DNA from: Jutongia hominis
Lineage (GTDB): Bacteria > Bacillota > Clostridia > Lachnospirales > Lachnospiraceae
Assembly: GCF_014384965.1 (NCBI RefSeq)
Contig: NZ_JACRSW010000001.1
Span: forward strand, 1-64,000
Direction of reading: 5' to 3'
Length of the DNA: 64,000 nt
This document shows, one piece after another, positions 16,300-25,113 of the stretch (the stretch's first letter is position 1; each line of letters begins with the position of its first letter). The position numbers and the translations under genes were made by a program. Under the pieces are notes generated by a model that did no database searches, was not told where the DNA came from, and was given only the letters and a program-made list of their open reading frames with translations.

Positions 16300-17028
16300 T
16301 TACATTACCATTCCACCATCTACATTTAACACCTGTCCGGTAATATAAGTATTCTTTGCGAAGAACACTGCTGCATTCGCAATATCTTCTACCTGACCAT
16401 AGCGTTTTAATGGAATCGCTTCTAACATCATGCTCTTTTGTTCGTCTGTCAAAACGGCTGTCATATCTGTCTCTACGAAGCCCGGTGCAATTGCATTACA
16501 AGTCACTCCTCTGGCTGCAAGCTCTTTTGCTGTTGCCTTGGTTAGACCGATCACACCGGCTTTTGAAGCCGCATAATTTGCCTGACCGGCATTTCCTGTC
16601 ACACCAACGACAGATGACATATTGATGATCGCACCACTGCGCTGCTTTAACATCACACTGCTGACATGGCGGATCATATTAAAGGTACCTTTTAAGTTTG
16701 TCTGTATCACACTGTCAAACTGTTCTTCACTCATACGCATCAAAAGCATATCTTTTGTGATTCCTGCATTATTCACTAAAACATCAACCGTTCCAAATTC
16801 TTTTTTGGCTTTCTTTACAATCTCTGCAGCAGTTGCGAAATCACTGACATCGCCCTGAAGCGGCATGCATTTAACATTGTATGCTTCAATCTCTTTGATC
16901 GTATCATCCGATACATTGCTACGGTAATTCAAAACAATATTGCATCCCTGCTTTGCAAATGCCAATGCAATCGCTTTACCGATACCCTTTGCCGCACCGG
17001 TTACTAACACGGTCTTTCCTTCTAACAT
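16300..17028 (-). CDS. fabG: 3-oxoacyl-ACP reductase FabG
   Basis: A 242-residue short-chain dehydrogenase that reduces 3-oxoacyl-ACP with NADPH. TGAAKGIGKAIALAFA is the nucleotide-binding loop, NNAG is present, and the catalytic Ser-Tyr-Lys appear in INMSSVVG and YAASKAGVIG. The C-terminus ends in GQVLNVDGGMVM as in the family. It follows fabD after 21 bases. Confidence 0.97.
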   Translation of the reverse strand: MLEGKTVLVTGAAKGIGKAIALAFAKQGCNIVLNYRSNVSDDTIKEIEAYNVKCMPLQGDVSDFATAAEIVKKAKKEFGTVDVLVNNAGITKDMLLMRMSEEQFDSVIQTNLKGTFNMIRHVSSVMLKQRSGAIINMSSVVGVTGNAGQANYAASKAGVIGLTKATAKELAARGVTCNAIAPGFVETDMTAVLTDEQKSMMLEAIPLKRYGQVEDIANAAVFFAKNTYITGQVLNVDGGMVM

Positions 17029-17049
17029 AAGACTTCCTCTCTTTCTGCA

Positions 17050-17991
17050 CTAAACAAGTTCATGAAGCTTTTTCATGGTCTTGTCTAATGTTGCACAATC
17101 TTCAACATTTAAAATAGATACTCCTTTGACCGTTCTTTTTACAAATCCGCATAAGGACTTGCCCGGTCCTAATTCAATAAACGTATCTGCACCTTTATCA
17201 TACATCTTCTGGATAATATCCGAGAAACGCACCGGACTAACAATCTGTTTTTCTAAGATCGGAATAATCTGATCTTCGGATTCTACAAGCTGTGCATCTA
17301 CGTTTGTATAAACCGGTATATGCATTGGTTTCATATGCAACTTACGCAATTCTACACTAAGCTTTTTCGCAGCCGGATCAAGCATTGGTGTATGAAAAGG
17401 TCCGCTTACTTTTAGCTTAACTGCTAATTTGGCACCTTTTTCTTTGGCAAGCTTTGCGGCCTTCTCTACCGCTTTTGCGGCACCTGCGATCACAATCTGT
17501 CCCGGGGCATTATAATTTGCGGGAATGGCAAGTCCGAGGCCTGCATCTACCGCTTCTTTACATGCTTCTTCTACTAATTCTGTATCTAAACCTATAATGG
17601 CATACATTGCTCCTTCTCCTGAAGGAACGGCTTCTGCCATGAATTTTCCTCTTTTTTGAACTAAAGCGACTGCTTCTTCAAATTCCATTGCCCCGCTGGC
17701 AACATAAGCAGAATATTCTCCTAAACTTAATCCTGCAGTCATTTCTGCACGAACGCCCTGTTCTTCTAACACTTTCATTGCCGCAATACTCATTGTAAGG
17801 ATTGCAGGCTGAGCAAACTCTGTCTCACCCAATTTTTCTTCATCTTGAAAGCAAATATCTTTGATCGAATATCCTAATACTTCATCCGCCCGATCAAATA
17901 TTTCTTTTGCTACAGAATGATTTTGATATAAATCTTTTCCCATGCCAGCGTACTGAGCACCCTGACCGCTAAACATAAATACTGTTCTCAT
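17050..17991 (-). CDS. fabD: Malonyl-CoA:ACP transacylase FabD
   Basis: A 313-residue enzyme that loads malonyl groups onto ACP. FMFSGQGAQYAGMGKDLY is the N-terminal signature, the nucleophile Ser is in TAGLSLGEYSAYV, and the catalytic His is in VSGPFHTPML. Standard length. GGGAGG lies ten bases before the ATG. In related operons fabK lies between acpP and fabD; here a 115-base non-coding gap takes its place. Confidence 0.96.
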   Translation of the reverse strand: MRTVFMFSGQGAQYAGMGKDLYQNHSVAKEIFDRADEVLGYSIKDICFQDEEKLGETEFAQPAILTMSIAAMKVLEEQGVRAEMTAGLSLGEYSAYVASGAMEFEEAVALVQKRGKFMAEAVPSGEGAMYAIIGLDTELVEEACKEAVDAGLGLAIPANYNAPGQIVIAGAAKAVEKAAKLAKEKGAKLAVKLKVSGPFHTPMLDPAAKKLSVELRKLHMKPMHIPVYTNVDAQLVESEDQIIPILEKQIVSPVRFSDIIQKMYDKGADTFIELGPGKSLCGFVKRTVKGVSILNVEDCATLDKTMKKLHELV

Positions 17992-18009
17992 AAAAATTAG
18001 TACCTCCCT

Positions 18010-18053
18010 GGGAATTATTCCCGGTATGAAAGCGGCACATAACCATGTGCCGC
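18010..18053 (-). other. Hairpins in the acpP-fabD gap where fabK would be expected
   Basis: Two perfect inverted repeats sit in the 115-base gap: GCGGCACAT (18032-18040) with ATGTGCCGC (18045-18053), and GGGAAT-T-ATTCCC (18010-18022). Neither has a U-tract, so they are not typical terminators. They may process the mRNA or separate acpP expression from the rest; that is inference. Confidence 0.5.
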
Positions 18054-18106
18054 AGTCTTACAGCTCCGACAGCAATTCTGTCTGCGGTATGCTGTGTCAT
18101 CCATCA

Positions 18107-18328
18107 TTATTTGTGGCTTTCTACAAAATCTACTGCATCTTTTACAGTAACGATCTCTTCCGGATTTTCAACAGATACATCGAATTCATCTTCAATATCA
18201 TTGATGATCTGGAATAAATCTAAAGAATCAGCATCAAGATCCTCTTTTACATTAGTCTCTAATGTGATCTCGCTCTCATCCTTTCCTGTCTGCTCTGCAA
18301 TAATTTCTCTGATTTTCTCGAATACCAT
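18107..18328 (-). CDS. acpP: Acyl carrier protein AcpP
   Basis: A 73-residue acidic four-helix protein that carries growing acyl chains on a phosphopantetheine arm. The attachment Ser lies in the DLDADSLDLFQIIN motif. Length and charge are standard. AGGAGG precedes the ATG. It lies between fabH and fabD. Confidence 0.96.
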   Translation of the reverse strand: MVFEKIREIIAEQTGKDESEITLETNVKEDLDADSLDLFQIINDIEDEFDVSVENPEEIVTVKDAVDFVESHK

Positions 18329-18363
18329 ATTTTTGTCCTCCTAATTTTTTAATAATATATATA

Positions 18364-18379
18364 TACTGCATTTGCAGTA
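18364..18379. other. Palindrome between fabH and acpP
   Basis: TACTGCA-TT-TGCAGTA is a perfect 7-bp inverted repeat in the 58-base fabH-acpP gap, followed on the minus strand by an AT-rich run. It could be a small mRNA hairpin or a protein site; the sequence does not decide. Confidence 0.4.
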
Positions 18380-18386
18380 ATACACG

Positions 18387-19364
18387 CTACCATTCGACGA
18401 TCATAACGCCCCATGTCATACCACCGCCAAAACCGGCAAGTACGATCTTATCTCCACGTTCAATCAGTCCTTTTTCATTTAACTCATTCAAAGCGATCGG
18501 AACGCTTGCAGAAGATGTATTTCCATACGATTCCATATTAATATAAAATTTATCCATTGGAATCTTTAATTTCTTTGAAATCACTTCCACGATACGGATA
18601 TTTGCCTGATGTGGCACGATATACCGGATATCATCCCCTGTCAGACCTTCTTTGTCTAACAGCTCCTGAATACTGCTGATCACCTTTTTCGTTGCAAACT
18701 TAAAAACTTCTCTTCCATCCATAGAAACATAATACTTTGGATGAATTCTTTGCTCTTTTACAATACTGAAAGGATTTGTGCATTCCGAATATCCCTCTGT
18801 TAATATATCATATAATGAGCCATCAGAACCAATTTTCCTGCTCACAATACCACCTTGTTCTGAAGCTTCTATATATGCTCCGCCTGCACCATCGCCAAAA
18901 AGGACACAGGTGCTTCTGTCTGACCAGTCAACAATTTTTGATAATGTCTCTCCACCGATCACAATCGCATTTTTATACATACCGGAACGAATATACATAT
19001 CTGCTGTATTTAATGCAAAGATAAACCCGGTACAGGCAGCCGTAATATCAAATGCAACAGCATTGATAGCATGAATTTCTTTCTGAACCATGCAGGCTAA
19101 AGACGGTGTACCATAATCCGGTGTTACGGAAGCTACAATGATCAGATCTATATCTTCAGCATTCACGGAAGCCTTCTCTATTAACTGTTTTGCGACATCA
19201 ATTACAAATACCGATGTATTTTCTCCATTTGATATATGTCTCGAATGGATTCCCGTACGCTGTACGATCCATTCATCACTCGTATCCACGATCTTCGCAA
19301 GATCATCATTTGTGATCACCTGATCCGGTGCTTTTGCAGCAGTTGCAATAATTCTACTCGACAT
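18387..19364 (-). CDS. fabH: 3-oxoacyl-ACP synthase III FabH
   Basis: A 325-residue initiating condensing enzyme that joins acetyl-CoA (or a branched acyl-CoA) to malonyl-ACP. The triad is clear: Cys in ITAACTGFIFAL, His in IVPHQANIRI, Asn in ESYGNTSSASVPIAL. GFGGGMTWG closes the protein. ATG at 19364 lies 11 bases after GGGAG. It follows fabT after 81 bases. Confidence 0.97.
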   Translation of the reverse strand: MSSRIIATAAKAPDQVITNDDLAKIVDTSDEWIVQRTGIHSRHISNGENTSVFVIDVAKQLIEKASVNAEDIDLIIVASVTPDYGTPSLACMVQKEIHAINAVAFDITAACTGFIFALNTADMYIRSGMYKNAIVIGGETLSKIVDWSDRSTCVLFGDGAGGAYIEASEQGGIVSRKIGSDGSLYDILTEGYSECTNPFSIVKEQRIHPKYYVSMDGREVFKFATKKVISSIQELLDKEGLTGDDIRYIVPHQANIRIVEVISKKLKIPMDKFYINMESYGNTSSASVPIALNELNEKGLIERGDKIVLAGFGGGMTWGVMIVEW

Positions 19365-19445
19365 TCTTTTCTATTCTCCCATCTTTTTGGTCTTTTGGTT
19401 CTGACACGATCCATTCTCCTGCTCACGGCAGTCCGTTTTTTCCGA

Positions 19446-19910
19446 TCAATGTTTTGCTGTTTGGATTGATTGATATCCTCTGTCAACAAAACCTTTCAGA
19501 TTCAACATTGCTTTTGATACAACAACCTGTTCTTCTTCTGAAAGATCTTCGATCATCGCATCTACAAGATTTTTATGAAAAGCTTCATGTGCACTAAAGA
19601 TCACTTTTCCTTGCTTAGTCAGTCCCAGTTTTACAATTCTGCGATCTTTTTCACTTTTATATCGCTCCACATATCCCTTGTGAACCAAATTATTGATTGC
19701 TACAGTCAGAGTACCTACTGTAATATGTAATTTTTCAGCAATCTCGCCCATGCTGCAAAGCATGTCCGAACCTACCGCGGATATTGTATGTATTTCAGAC
19801 ATGGACAACTTTTTACCAACATTCGTATTGACAAATTCATGCTCTACCTGCATTACGTTTTCAAATATTTCTACTAACTGTTTGCTGATCGTACTCTTTC
19901 CATCATTCAT
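19446..19910 (-). CDS. fabT: MarR-family fatty acid regulator FabT
   Basis: A 154-residue MarR-type winged-helix repressor. Helices around residues 55-85 (CSMGEIAEKLHITVGTLTVA) are the recognition region, followed by the DRR wing (YKSEKDRRIVKLGLT). Its place at the head of the fab operon identifies it as FabT, which in streptococci represses fab genes when bound to long acyl-ACP. The ATG at 19910 is preferred over an in-frame GTG two codons earlier. A FabT-like operator overlaps its own leader, so autoregulation is likely. Confidence 0.93.
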   Translation of the reverse strand: MNDGKSTISKQLVEIFENVMQVEHEFVNTNVGKKLSMSEIHTISAVGSDMLCSMGEIAEKLHITVGTLTVAINNLVHKGYVERYKSEKDRRIVKLGLTKQGKVIFSAHEAFHKNLVDAMIEDLSEEEQVVVSKAMLNLKGFVDRGYQSIQTAKH

Positions 19911-19927
19911 ATGCACTCTCCGTAGAT

Positions 19928-19945
19928 ACTTTGTTAATCAAAACT
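19928..19945 (-). promoter_or_regulatory. Candidate FabT operator
   Basis: AGTTTTGATTAACAAAGT on the minus strand is a near-palindrome resembling the streptococcal FabT box (TTTGATTATCAAA core). It lies just downstream of the predicted start of fabT transcription, a position suited to repression. Confidence 0.6.
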
Positions 19946-19961
19946 TTTCTAAACATCTAAC

Positions 19962-19991
19962 AGTATATTCCATACATCTGCTTCTCGTCAA
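19962..19991 (-). promoter_or_regulatory. Promoter of the fab operon (upstream of fabT)
   Basis: TTGACG (19986-19991), 18-base spacer and TATACT (19962-19967). Transcription should begin near 19955. The rest of the gap to the next gene (19992-20182) shows no further feature. Confidence 0.75.
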
Positions 19992-20182
19992 CAACACATT
20001 TGCATATTTTTCAAATTATATTCAAGTCATTTTTGTGCAACTCTTACAATATATATCATGTGTTTTTGAAAACCACATTGATTCATATGCATATCGGCAT
20101 CATCTGTTATTTTGATTCTCAAAGCTTTTTTATCCTTTTTCAATGAAGAGAGCGTTTTGTACTTTTCCGACACCCGATAAGT

Positions 20183-20225
20183 TTAAAAATGCCATTCCTG
20201 CAAAACAATTTGCAGAAATGGCATT
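20183..20225 (-). terminator. Terminator after the CheY-like gene
   Basis: Arms AATGCCATTCCTGCAAA (from 20188) and TTTGCAGAAATGGCATT (to 20225) form a long stem around a four-base loop with one mismatch, followed on the minus strand by T5. It ends the recD2-comFC-yvyF-cheX-cheY cluster. Confidence 0.88.
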
Positions 20226-20247
20226 GTTCCTGTCTTTTGTTCTAAAA

Positions 20248-20637
20248 TCAATCTTCTTTGTGTTCCTCACAATGTTTTTTCAGCATATCTAATGTCGCCA
20301 AAAGAACTTCATCTTCCCATGGCTTTGGAATCAGATATTTTACTCCGACACTGCGCACTTCCTCTAAGGTGCCGGAATCACATAAAGAACTCAGCATTAA
20401 GATTGTGGCATCTGGATCTTTTTTCATTAAGATCTCTGCTGTCTCTAATCCATCAATTCCCGGCATTATAATATCTAATATTACAATATCAGGATGGAGT
20501 TGGTCATACATAGCAATCCCTTCTTCACCATTCTTGGCATAACCGATCACTTCATAGCCATTTTCTTCGACAACATCTTTTAACTGCTTTGATGTAAATG
20601 GAGAATCATCAACTACAATAATTGTTGTTTTCTTCAT
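20248..20637 (-). CDS. Single-domain CheY-like response regulator
   Basis: A 129-residue receiver domain without output domain. The acidic pocket (IIVVDDSPF), phosphorylated Asp in VILDIIMPGIDG, the switch Ser in MLSSLCD and Lys in IPKPWED are visible. The start is the ATG at 20637 (MKKTTIIVVDD), with GAGGAG 11 bases upstream. The cheX-like gene precedes it by 66 bases, so this protein may be its dephosphorylation partner. A separate, more classical cheY lies at 58.0 kb. Confidence 0.9.
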   Translation of the reverse strand: MKKTTIIVVDDSPFTSKQLKDVVEENGYEVIGYAKNGEEGIAMYDQLHPDIVILDIIMPGIDGLETAEILMKKDPDATILMLSSLCDSGTLEEVRSVGVKYLIPKPWEDEVLLATLDMLKKHCEEHKED

Positions 20638-20703
20638 TATTATTCTCACTCCTCTGTATTATCCATAATTTAATCTTAAAATCTTTTTACAATATTGCAA
20701 CAT

Positions 20704-21174
20704 TTAGTCTGAGCATGCTATCACATGCAAAACACCCTTTTCTGATTGGTACGGCAGTACCATTCTATTCTCCTCCGGAATCTCTTCGAGTATATCCGAT
20801 CGTGCATATAAGTGCGGAACGGTTATTCTGGTTGACTTTCCAAGCATATCATTTAGCCTTGATATTGCATGACCGCAAGTGATGTTGATAAACTCACCGA
20901 TATATAATTGCCTCTCATCTTCTGAAGGAAGACTACCACAGTTCATTGTACGTACAATATAATAATACAATTCCTCCGGGAAATAATAAATCAATGTTGC
21001 ATTCAAGTAACCATGCATATGAATGACACCACGATAATACTCCTTTGTCTCATCCGGTTTCCAGCCATTTGCATCTGTCATCTTTCGTAACTCTATTCGA
21101 AGCAGTTTATGACTGACCTTGTAAATGGCTTCATCAAAGATAGAAAGAACCTGCTGTTTCTCTTTCTCTATCAA
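20704..21174 (-). CDS. CheX-like chemotaxis phosphatase
   Basis: A 156-residue protein resembling CheX/CheC-type phosphatases, which remove phosphate from CheY. The EFINITCGHAISRLNDMLG segment followed by ITVPHL corresponds to the CheX helix (E-x2-N) and the next strand. The N-terminal ~60 residues are not recognised in detail. It lies between the flagellar regulator yvyF and a CheY-like gene. The call rests on this motif and context. Confidence 0.75.
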   Translation of the reverse strand: MIEKEKQQVLSIFDEAIYKVSHKLLRIELRKMTDANGWKPDETKEYYRGVIHMHGYLNATLIYYFPEELYYYIVRTMNCGSLPSEDERQLYIGEFINITCGHAISRLNDMLGKSTRITVPHLYARSDILEEIPEENRMVLPYQSEKGVLHVIACSD

Positions 21175-21207
21175 TATGCCACCTCCAGTTTGAACATGAG
21201 ATCAAGG

Positions 21208-21612
21208 TTATTCCCCCAGAAATCTCATCTTCCCTTTACTGCTTGCTTTTATACCAGAAGCATGCTGTTGTTCTTTTTCTTGATACATACTGGAAAACTG
21301 ATTCGTCATTTTCTTTTTACATTCACTACAATATCTTCCTGTTAAAATCGCTCTTCCACAATTCTCACATTCAATTGAAATACCGGAATCTTTTGTGAAT
21401 GCCAGTCTTTCCTGACGTACCCATTTCTTGATCTGCTGGATTGGCACATCCATTTCCTCTGCTACCGTTGACATTGATGCCTTTGGGTTATCATAAATAT
21501 ACGTTCTGACATCAAAGAACTTCGCTTCCAGCTCTTTTGCACATGCCGGGCATAACGGCTCCCCCGTAAAATTAAATAGTTTTCCGCACTTCTTACAATT
21601 TCTAACATCCAT
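21208..21612 (-). CDS. yvyF: Flagellar operon protein YvyF (TIGR03826 family)
   Basis: A 134-residue protein with two zinc-ribbon-like Cys clusters: CKKCGKLF with CPACAKE near the N-terminus, and CENCGRAI with CSECKKK near residue 85-100. Between them lies a helix-turn-helix-like stretch (MSTVAEEMDVPIQQIKKWVR). This layout matches the YvyF family found beside comF and flagellar genes in Bacillus, where it is thought to affect flagellar gene expression. It lies 12 bases after comFC. Confidence 0.87.
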   Translation of the reverse strand: MDVRNCKKCGKLFNFTGEPLCPACAKELEAKFFDVRTYIYDNPKASMSTVAEEMDVPIQQIKKWVRQERLAFTKDSGISIECENCGRAILTGRYCSECKKKMTNQFSSMYQEKEQQHASGIKASSKGKMRFLGE

Positions 21613-21624
21613 ATCATATGCCTC

Positions 21625-22335
21625 CTACTCTGCTTGTCCCGAACATAGACATAAGAAATATATATTTTGTACCCCAATTTTCCTCATTACCTGCGAACAA
21701 GCTTCTATCGTACTTCCTGTTGTGTAGATATCATCTATTATTATAACACAATTTATGTTTGTATACAACTCTGCTTCCTTTACGGCAAACGCCCCCTGAA
21801 GATTTTGAAAGCGTTCCTGTGCGGACAGTTCCTTTTGCGGAAGTGTATTTTCCTGACGACAGAGCCAGTCAGTTACAACCGGGATTCTTGCATGTACTCC
21901 AAGCTCTTTTGCGATCAATTCAGCCTGGTTATATCCTCTTTGCTGCAGCCGTTTTTTATGAACCGGTACAGGCAGCAGCATATCCGGCTGAATCTTTTGT
22001 ATCCATTCTTTATGGACTTTATACATCATTCTTCCATAATAAGAAGCATATTCCTGTCTTCCATGATACTTAAACCTTGCAATCGATCGTCGCAGATCGC
22101 GATTGTAGGAAAAAACAGATCTGCCACAAAGAAATGTTGTCTTTTTGGATTGACAGTCTTCGCAATATTCCTGTCCTTCCGGCACACGTTTTCCGCATTT
22201 CATACAAAAATTCTCTCCGATCAATAAGGGAAGTCCTTTGCATTGGCTGCAGATTTCCTGTTCTTTCATTCTTAATATCCGATCACAGATCACACACCTT
22301 CTTGGATAGAAAATATCCCAGATCCCCACTAGCAT
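21625..22335 (-). CDS. comFC: ComFC-family phosphoribosyltransferase-like protein
   Basis: A 236-residue ComF/GntX protein. The N-terminal zinc fingers (CVICDRIL, CSQCKGL, CMKCGKRV, CEDCQSK) precede a PRTase-like domain with VPVHKKRLQQRGYNQAELIA and the PRPP loop IIIDDIYTTGST. In competent species ComFC helps the uptake of single-stranded DNA; here a repair or recombination role is equally likely. It overlaps the recD2 stop by seven bases (ATGCTAG). Confidence 0.92.
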   Translation of the reverse strand: MLVGIWDIFYPRRCVICDRILRMKEQEICSQCKGLPLLIGENFCMKCGKRVPEGQEYCEDCQSKKTTFLCGRSVFSYNRDLRRSIARFKYHGRQEYASYYGRMMYKVHKEWIQKIQPDMLLPVPVHKKRLQQRGYNQAELIAKELGVHARIPVVTDWLCRQENTLPQKELSAQERFQNLQGAFAVKEAELYTNINCVIIIDDIYTTGSTIEACSQVMRKIGVQNIYFLCLCSGQAE

Positions 22336-24584
22336 TCCCCCTGTTCTTCTAACATACGGTCATGTATTCTCTGACATAAACCGGAATACCTTTTTTGTTC
22401 ATGTACATTGCCTATCATCTGGTAAACCGTTTCTTTGCTTCCCACTAAAGTCACACATTTTTTTGCTCGTGTTACTGCTGTGTACAAAAGATTCCGATTC
22501 ATTAACATACGCGGTCCGCCGAGGATTGGAATCACAACAGCAGGATATTCACTTCCTTGCGATTTATGGATCGTAATTGCATAGGCAAGCTCCATCTCAT
22601 CCATCTGTGAAAAATCGTATTCTACCATTTTACCCTCTTCGAATTCTACTTCTACAACCTCCTCTGTCTCATAGATGCGCTGTATAATGCCGACATCACC
22701 GTTAAAAACTCCGGTTCCCTCTTCATATACATCACCAAACCTTGTCACTTTCTTCCATTTCATCTGGTAATCGTTCTTGATCTGCATGATCTTGTCCTGC
22801 TCGCGGAATAAAACACCATGAAATTCTCTCTCCTTTTTACCCATTTCCTGTGGATTGACAAACCGCTGCAGGATCTTATTCAGATTTTCCACACCCAGTT
22901 CCCCTTTTCGCATCGGTGCTAACACCTGAATATCATACGGTGATGCATCCACATAAGATGGCATATTCTTCATCACAAGCTGAATCACAACATTAATGAT
23001 ATCCTGAATCTTATATCTCTCTAAATGAAAGAAATCAACACTCTGATTATCTAACGCAATTGCTTCTCCTGCGTTGATCTTATGTGCATTGACTACGATC
23101 TGGCTTTTGGCTTCCTGACGATAGATCTGATTCAGTCGTACGACATTACAAAATTCAGACTGGATCATATCACGCAACACATTTCCCGGTCCCACAGACG
23201 GAAGCTGGTTGACATCTCCGACAATGATCAGACGGCATCCCGGCACCAGAGCATTAAGTAACGCATTAAGCAAGTAAATATCTACCATCGAAAACTCATC
23301 AACAATCAAAACATCGGCTTCTAATGGCTGCATTTTATTTCTTTCAAAATGCATGCCGGACTTATCGTCATCATTCACACCACCATTTAATTCTAACAGA
23401 CGGTGGATCGTCTGTGCTTCCCAACCGGTTGTTTCCGACATTCTCTTTGCTGCACGGCCTGTCGGTGCAGCCAGCAAAACATCCATTCCATCTTCATCAA
23501 AAACCTGTAAGATAGTATTAATAATTGTAGTCTTACCGGTACCCGGTCCGCCGGTAATGATCGTAACACCATTTTGCACAGCCTGATGCACTGCTTTCTT
23601 TTGCAAATCATCAAGACAAAAGCCTTGTCTTTTTTCCACCTCGCGAATTCTTTTTTGCAATAATTCTTCTTCTACCGGAAAATCTAAATTCAGATCTAAG
23701 AGCATTCCCGCACAGTTCATTTCCATATAATATAAAGTACTCGAATAGAGCCGTCTTTCTTCTCCGACCTCGTCAAACTTTACTTCTTTATCCAGCACCA
23801 ACTTTTCTAGTGCTGTAGAAACAAGTTCTTTTTCCACGCCAAGCAATTTAGCAGTCATTTCAATCAATTCTGCCTCCGGCAGATAACAATGTCCCTGATT
23901 GCCGGATTGCTGCAATACATATAAAACTCCTGCACGAATACGAAACTCCGAGTCAATATAGAATCCACCCTTTTGTGCAATACTATCAGCAATCTTAAAA
24001 CCGATACCAGAAATATCTTCTGCCAGACGATATGGATTTTTACGGAGAACTTCGTAAATCTCTTCTTTATAATAACGATAAATTTTAACTGCCATATTCA
24101 TGGAAATACCATAATCCTGTAAAAAGATCATTGCCTGACGCATCTGCTGTTTTTCATTAAACTGATTTGCAATGCTGACCGCCATTTTCTGGCTGATCCC
24201 TTTAATCTCTGCAAGTCTTTCCGGTTCCATCTCCATGATAGAAAGGGTATCTTTTCCAAACTTCTTAACAATTCTTGCTGCCAGTGCGGGACCGATGCCT
24301 TTAATCGCACCAGAGCCCAAATATCGTTCTAATGCAACGGTATCATCCGGCTGCTTTTCTTCATAGCTTTCAACCAGAAGCTGTGGTCCATAATTTTTAT
24401 GTATGGTTCTTTTTCCTTTTACTAACAGGTAAGAACCTTCCGCTACATAAGAAAAACAACCGACGCAGCATTCTTCCTCATCTTCGGTATCTTCTGCTTT
24501 TGGATTTACCAGATATAAGACAGTATAGCCATTTTCTTCATTCCGAAATGTGATGCGGTCTACATAACCTTCAAATTCGTCCAT
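22329..24584 (-). CDS. recD2: ATP-dependent DNA helicase RecD2 (RecD/TraA type)
   Basis: A 751-residue superfamily 1B 5'-3' helicase. An N-terminal OB-like domain (1-80) and helix-hairpin-helix region (about 85-200; GAIKGIGPALAARIVKKFG) precede the motor with Walker A GGPGTGKTTII (near 347), Walker B in LIVDEFSMVD, and the C-terminal TIHKSQGSEYPAVVIPI motif. This is the RecBC-independent RecD2 form, which acts in repair and mismatch processing. It is the first gene of recD2-comFC-yvyF-cheX-cheY-like. Confidence 0.95.
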   Translation of the reverse strand: MDEFEGYVDRITFRNEENGYTVLYLVNPKAEDTEDEEECCVGCFSYVAEGSYLLVKGKRTIHKNYGPQLLVESYEEKQPDDTVALERYLGSGAIKGIGPALAARIVKKFGKDTLSIMEMEPERLAEIKGISQKMAVSIANQFNEKQQMRQAMIFLQDYGISMNMAVKIYRYYKEEIYEVLRKNPYRLAEDISGIGFKIADSIAQKGGFYIDSEFRIRAGVLYVLQQSGNQGHCYLPEAELIEMTAKLLGVEKELVSTALEKLVLDKEVKFDEVGEERRLYSSTLYYMEMNCAGMLLDLNLDFPVEEELLQKRIREVEKRQGFCLDDLQKKAVHQAVQNGVTIITGGPGTGKTTIINTILQVFDEDGMDVLLAAPTGRAAKRMSETTGWEAQTIHRLLELNGGVNDDDKSGMHFERNKMQPLEADVLIVDEFSMVDIYLLNALLNALVPGCRLIIVGDVNQLPSVGPGNVLRDMIQSEFCNVVRLNQIYRQEAKSQIVVNAHKINAGEAIALDNQSVDFFHLERYKIQDIINVVIQLVMKNMPSYVDASPYDIQVLAPMRKGELGVENLNKILQRFVNPQEMGKKEREFHGVLFREQDKIMQIKNDYQMKWKKVTRFGDVYEEGTGVFNGDVGIIQRIYETEEVVEVEFEEGKMVEYDFSQMDEMELAYAITIHKSQGSEYPAVVIPILGGPRMLMNRNLLYTAVTRAKKCVTLVGSKETVYQMIGNVHEQKRYSGLCQRIHDRMLEEQGEC

Positions 24585-24596
24585 AAGTCACCTCAA

Positions 24597-24615
24597 TTTC
24601 CTATTCCATAAAAAA
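24597..24615 (-). repeat. Trace of the terminator-linked repeat (copy D)
   Basis: TTTCCTATTCCATAAAAAA, the outer edge of the dispersed repeat, abuts the terminator at 24609-24636. The rest of the element is absent; recD2 begins 13 bases further on. Confidence 0.7.
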
Positions 24616-24636
24616 TGCCACTGCAAAAACAGTGGC
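24609..24636 (-). terminator. Terminator of the mbl-flhO-flhP-flgJ operon
   Basis: GCCACTG (24617-24623) pairs with CAGTGGC (24630-24636) and T6 follows on the minus strand. A T-rich flank on the other side makes it potentially bidirectional. Confidence 0.85.
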
Positions 24637-24740
24637 CCTTTTTCTTATTTTATTTTCATCAAAAGAATTTATAACAAACACACAGTTTTACGCATTATTT
24701 TTCACTTTGCAAAATGCATTGCCTGTTATAATTCTCTTTT

Positions 24741-25085
24741 TTATACATGATACGTGGTCTTCATTGCATCATATAACTGCTGTGCAAGACCTGTGCCACC
24801 ATTTTCCGTAATAGCATCCGCATATTGCTGGTTTAAGATATCACCAAAGTACTGCATATACTCACCCTGATCTTCATCATCTTCATCTGCAATCGTTGCT
24901 TTAGCTGATTCAATGACTTTTTGTACAAAATATGATTCAAAGCTTTTACAAGCCTCCAACAGCTGATCATCAGAAGATGTGTCACTGACATTGCCAAGTG
25001 AACTTTGTAATGTAGAAGATACCGCATTTGATGCAGTTTGTGAATATGTATTATAAAGAGAAGAAGTATCTAAAATAGAACTCAT
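24741..25085 (-). CDS. flgJ: FlgJ-type flagellar rod-binding protein
   Basis: A 114-residue protein matching the N-terminal rod-binding domain of FlgJ: DDQLLEACKSFESYFVQKVIESAK, then GEYMQYFGDILNQQYADAIT and GGTGLAQQLYD. The muramidase domain of proteobacterial FlgJ is absent, as is normal in Firmicutes. It caps or guides rod assembly. It lies 28 bases after flhP, within the basal-body operon. Confidence 0.9.
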   Translation of the reverse strand: MSSILDTSSLYNTYSQTASNAVSSTLQSSLGNVSDTSSDDQLLEACKSFESYFVQKVIESAKATIADEDDEDQGEYMQYFGDILNQQYADAITENGGTGLAQQLYDAMKTTYHV

Positions 25086-25113
25086 CTTTTCACCATTCCT
25101 TTCTTCTTACATT

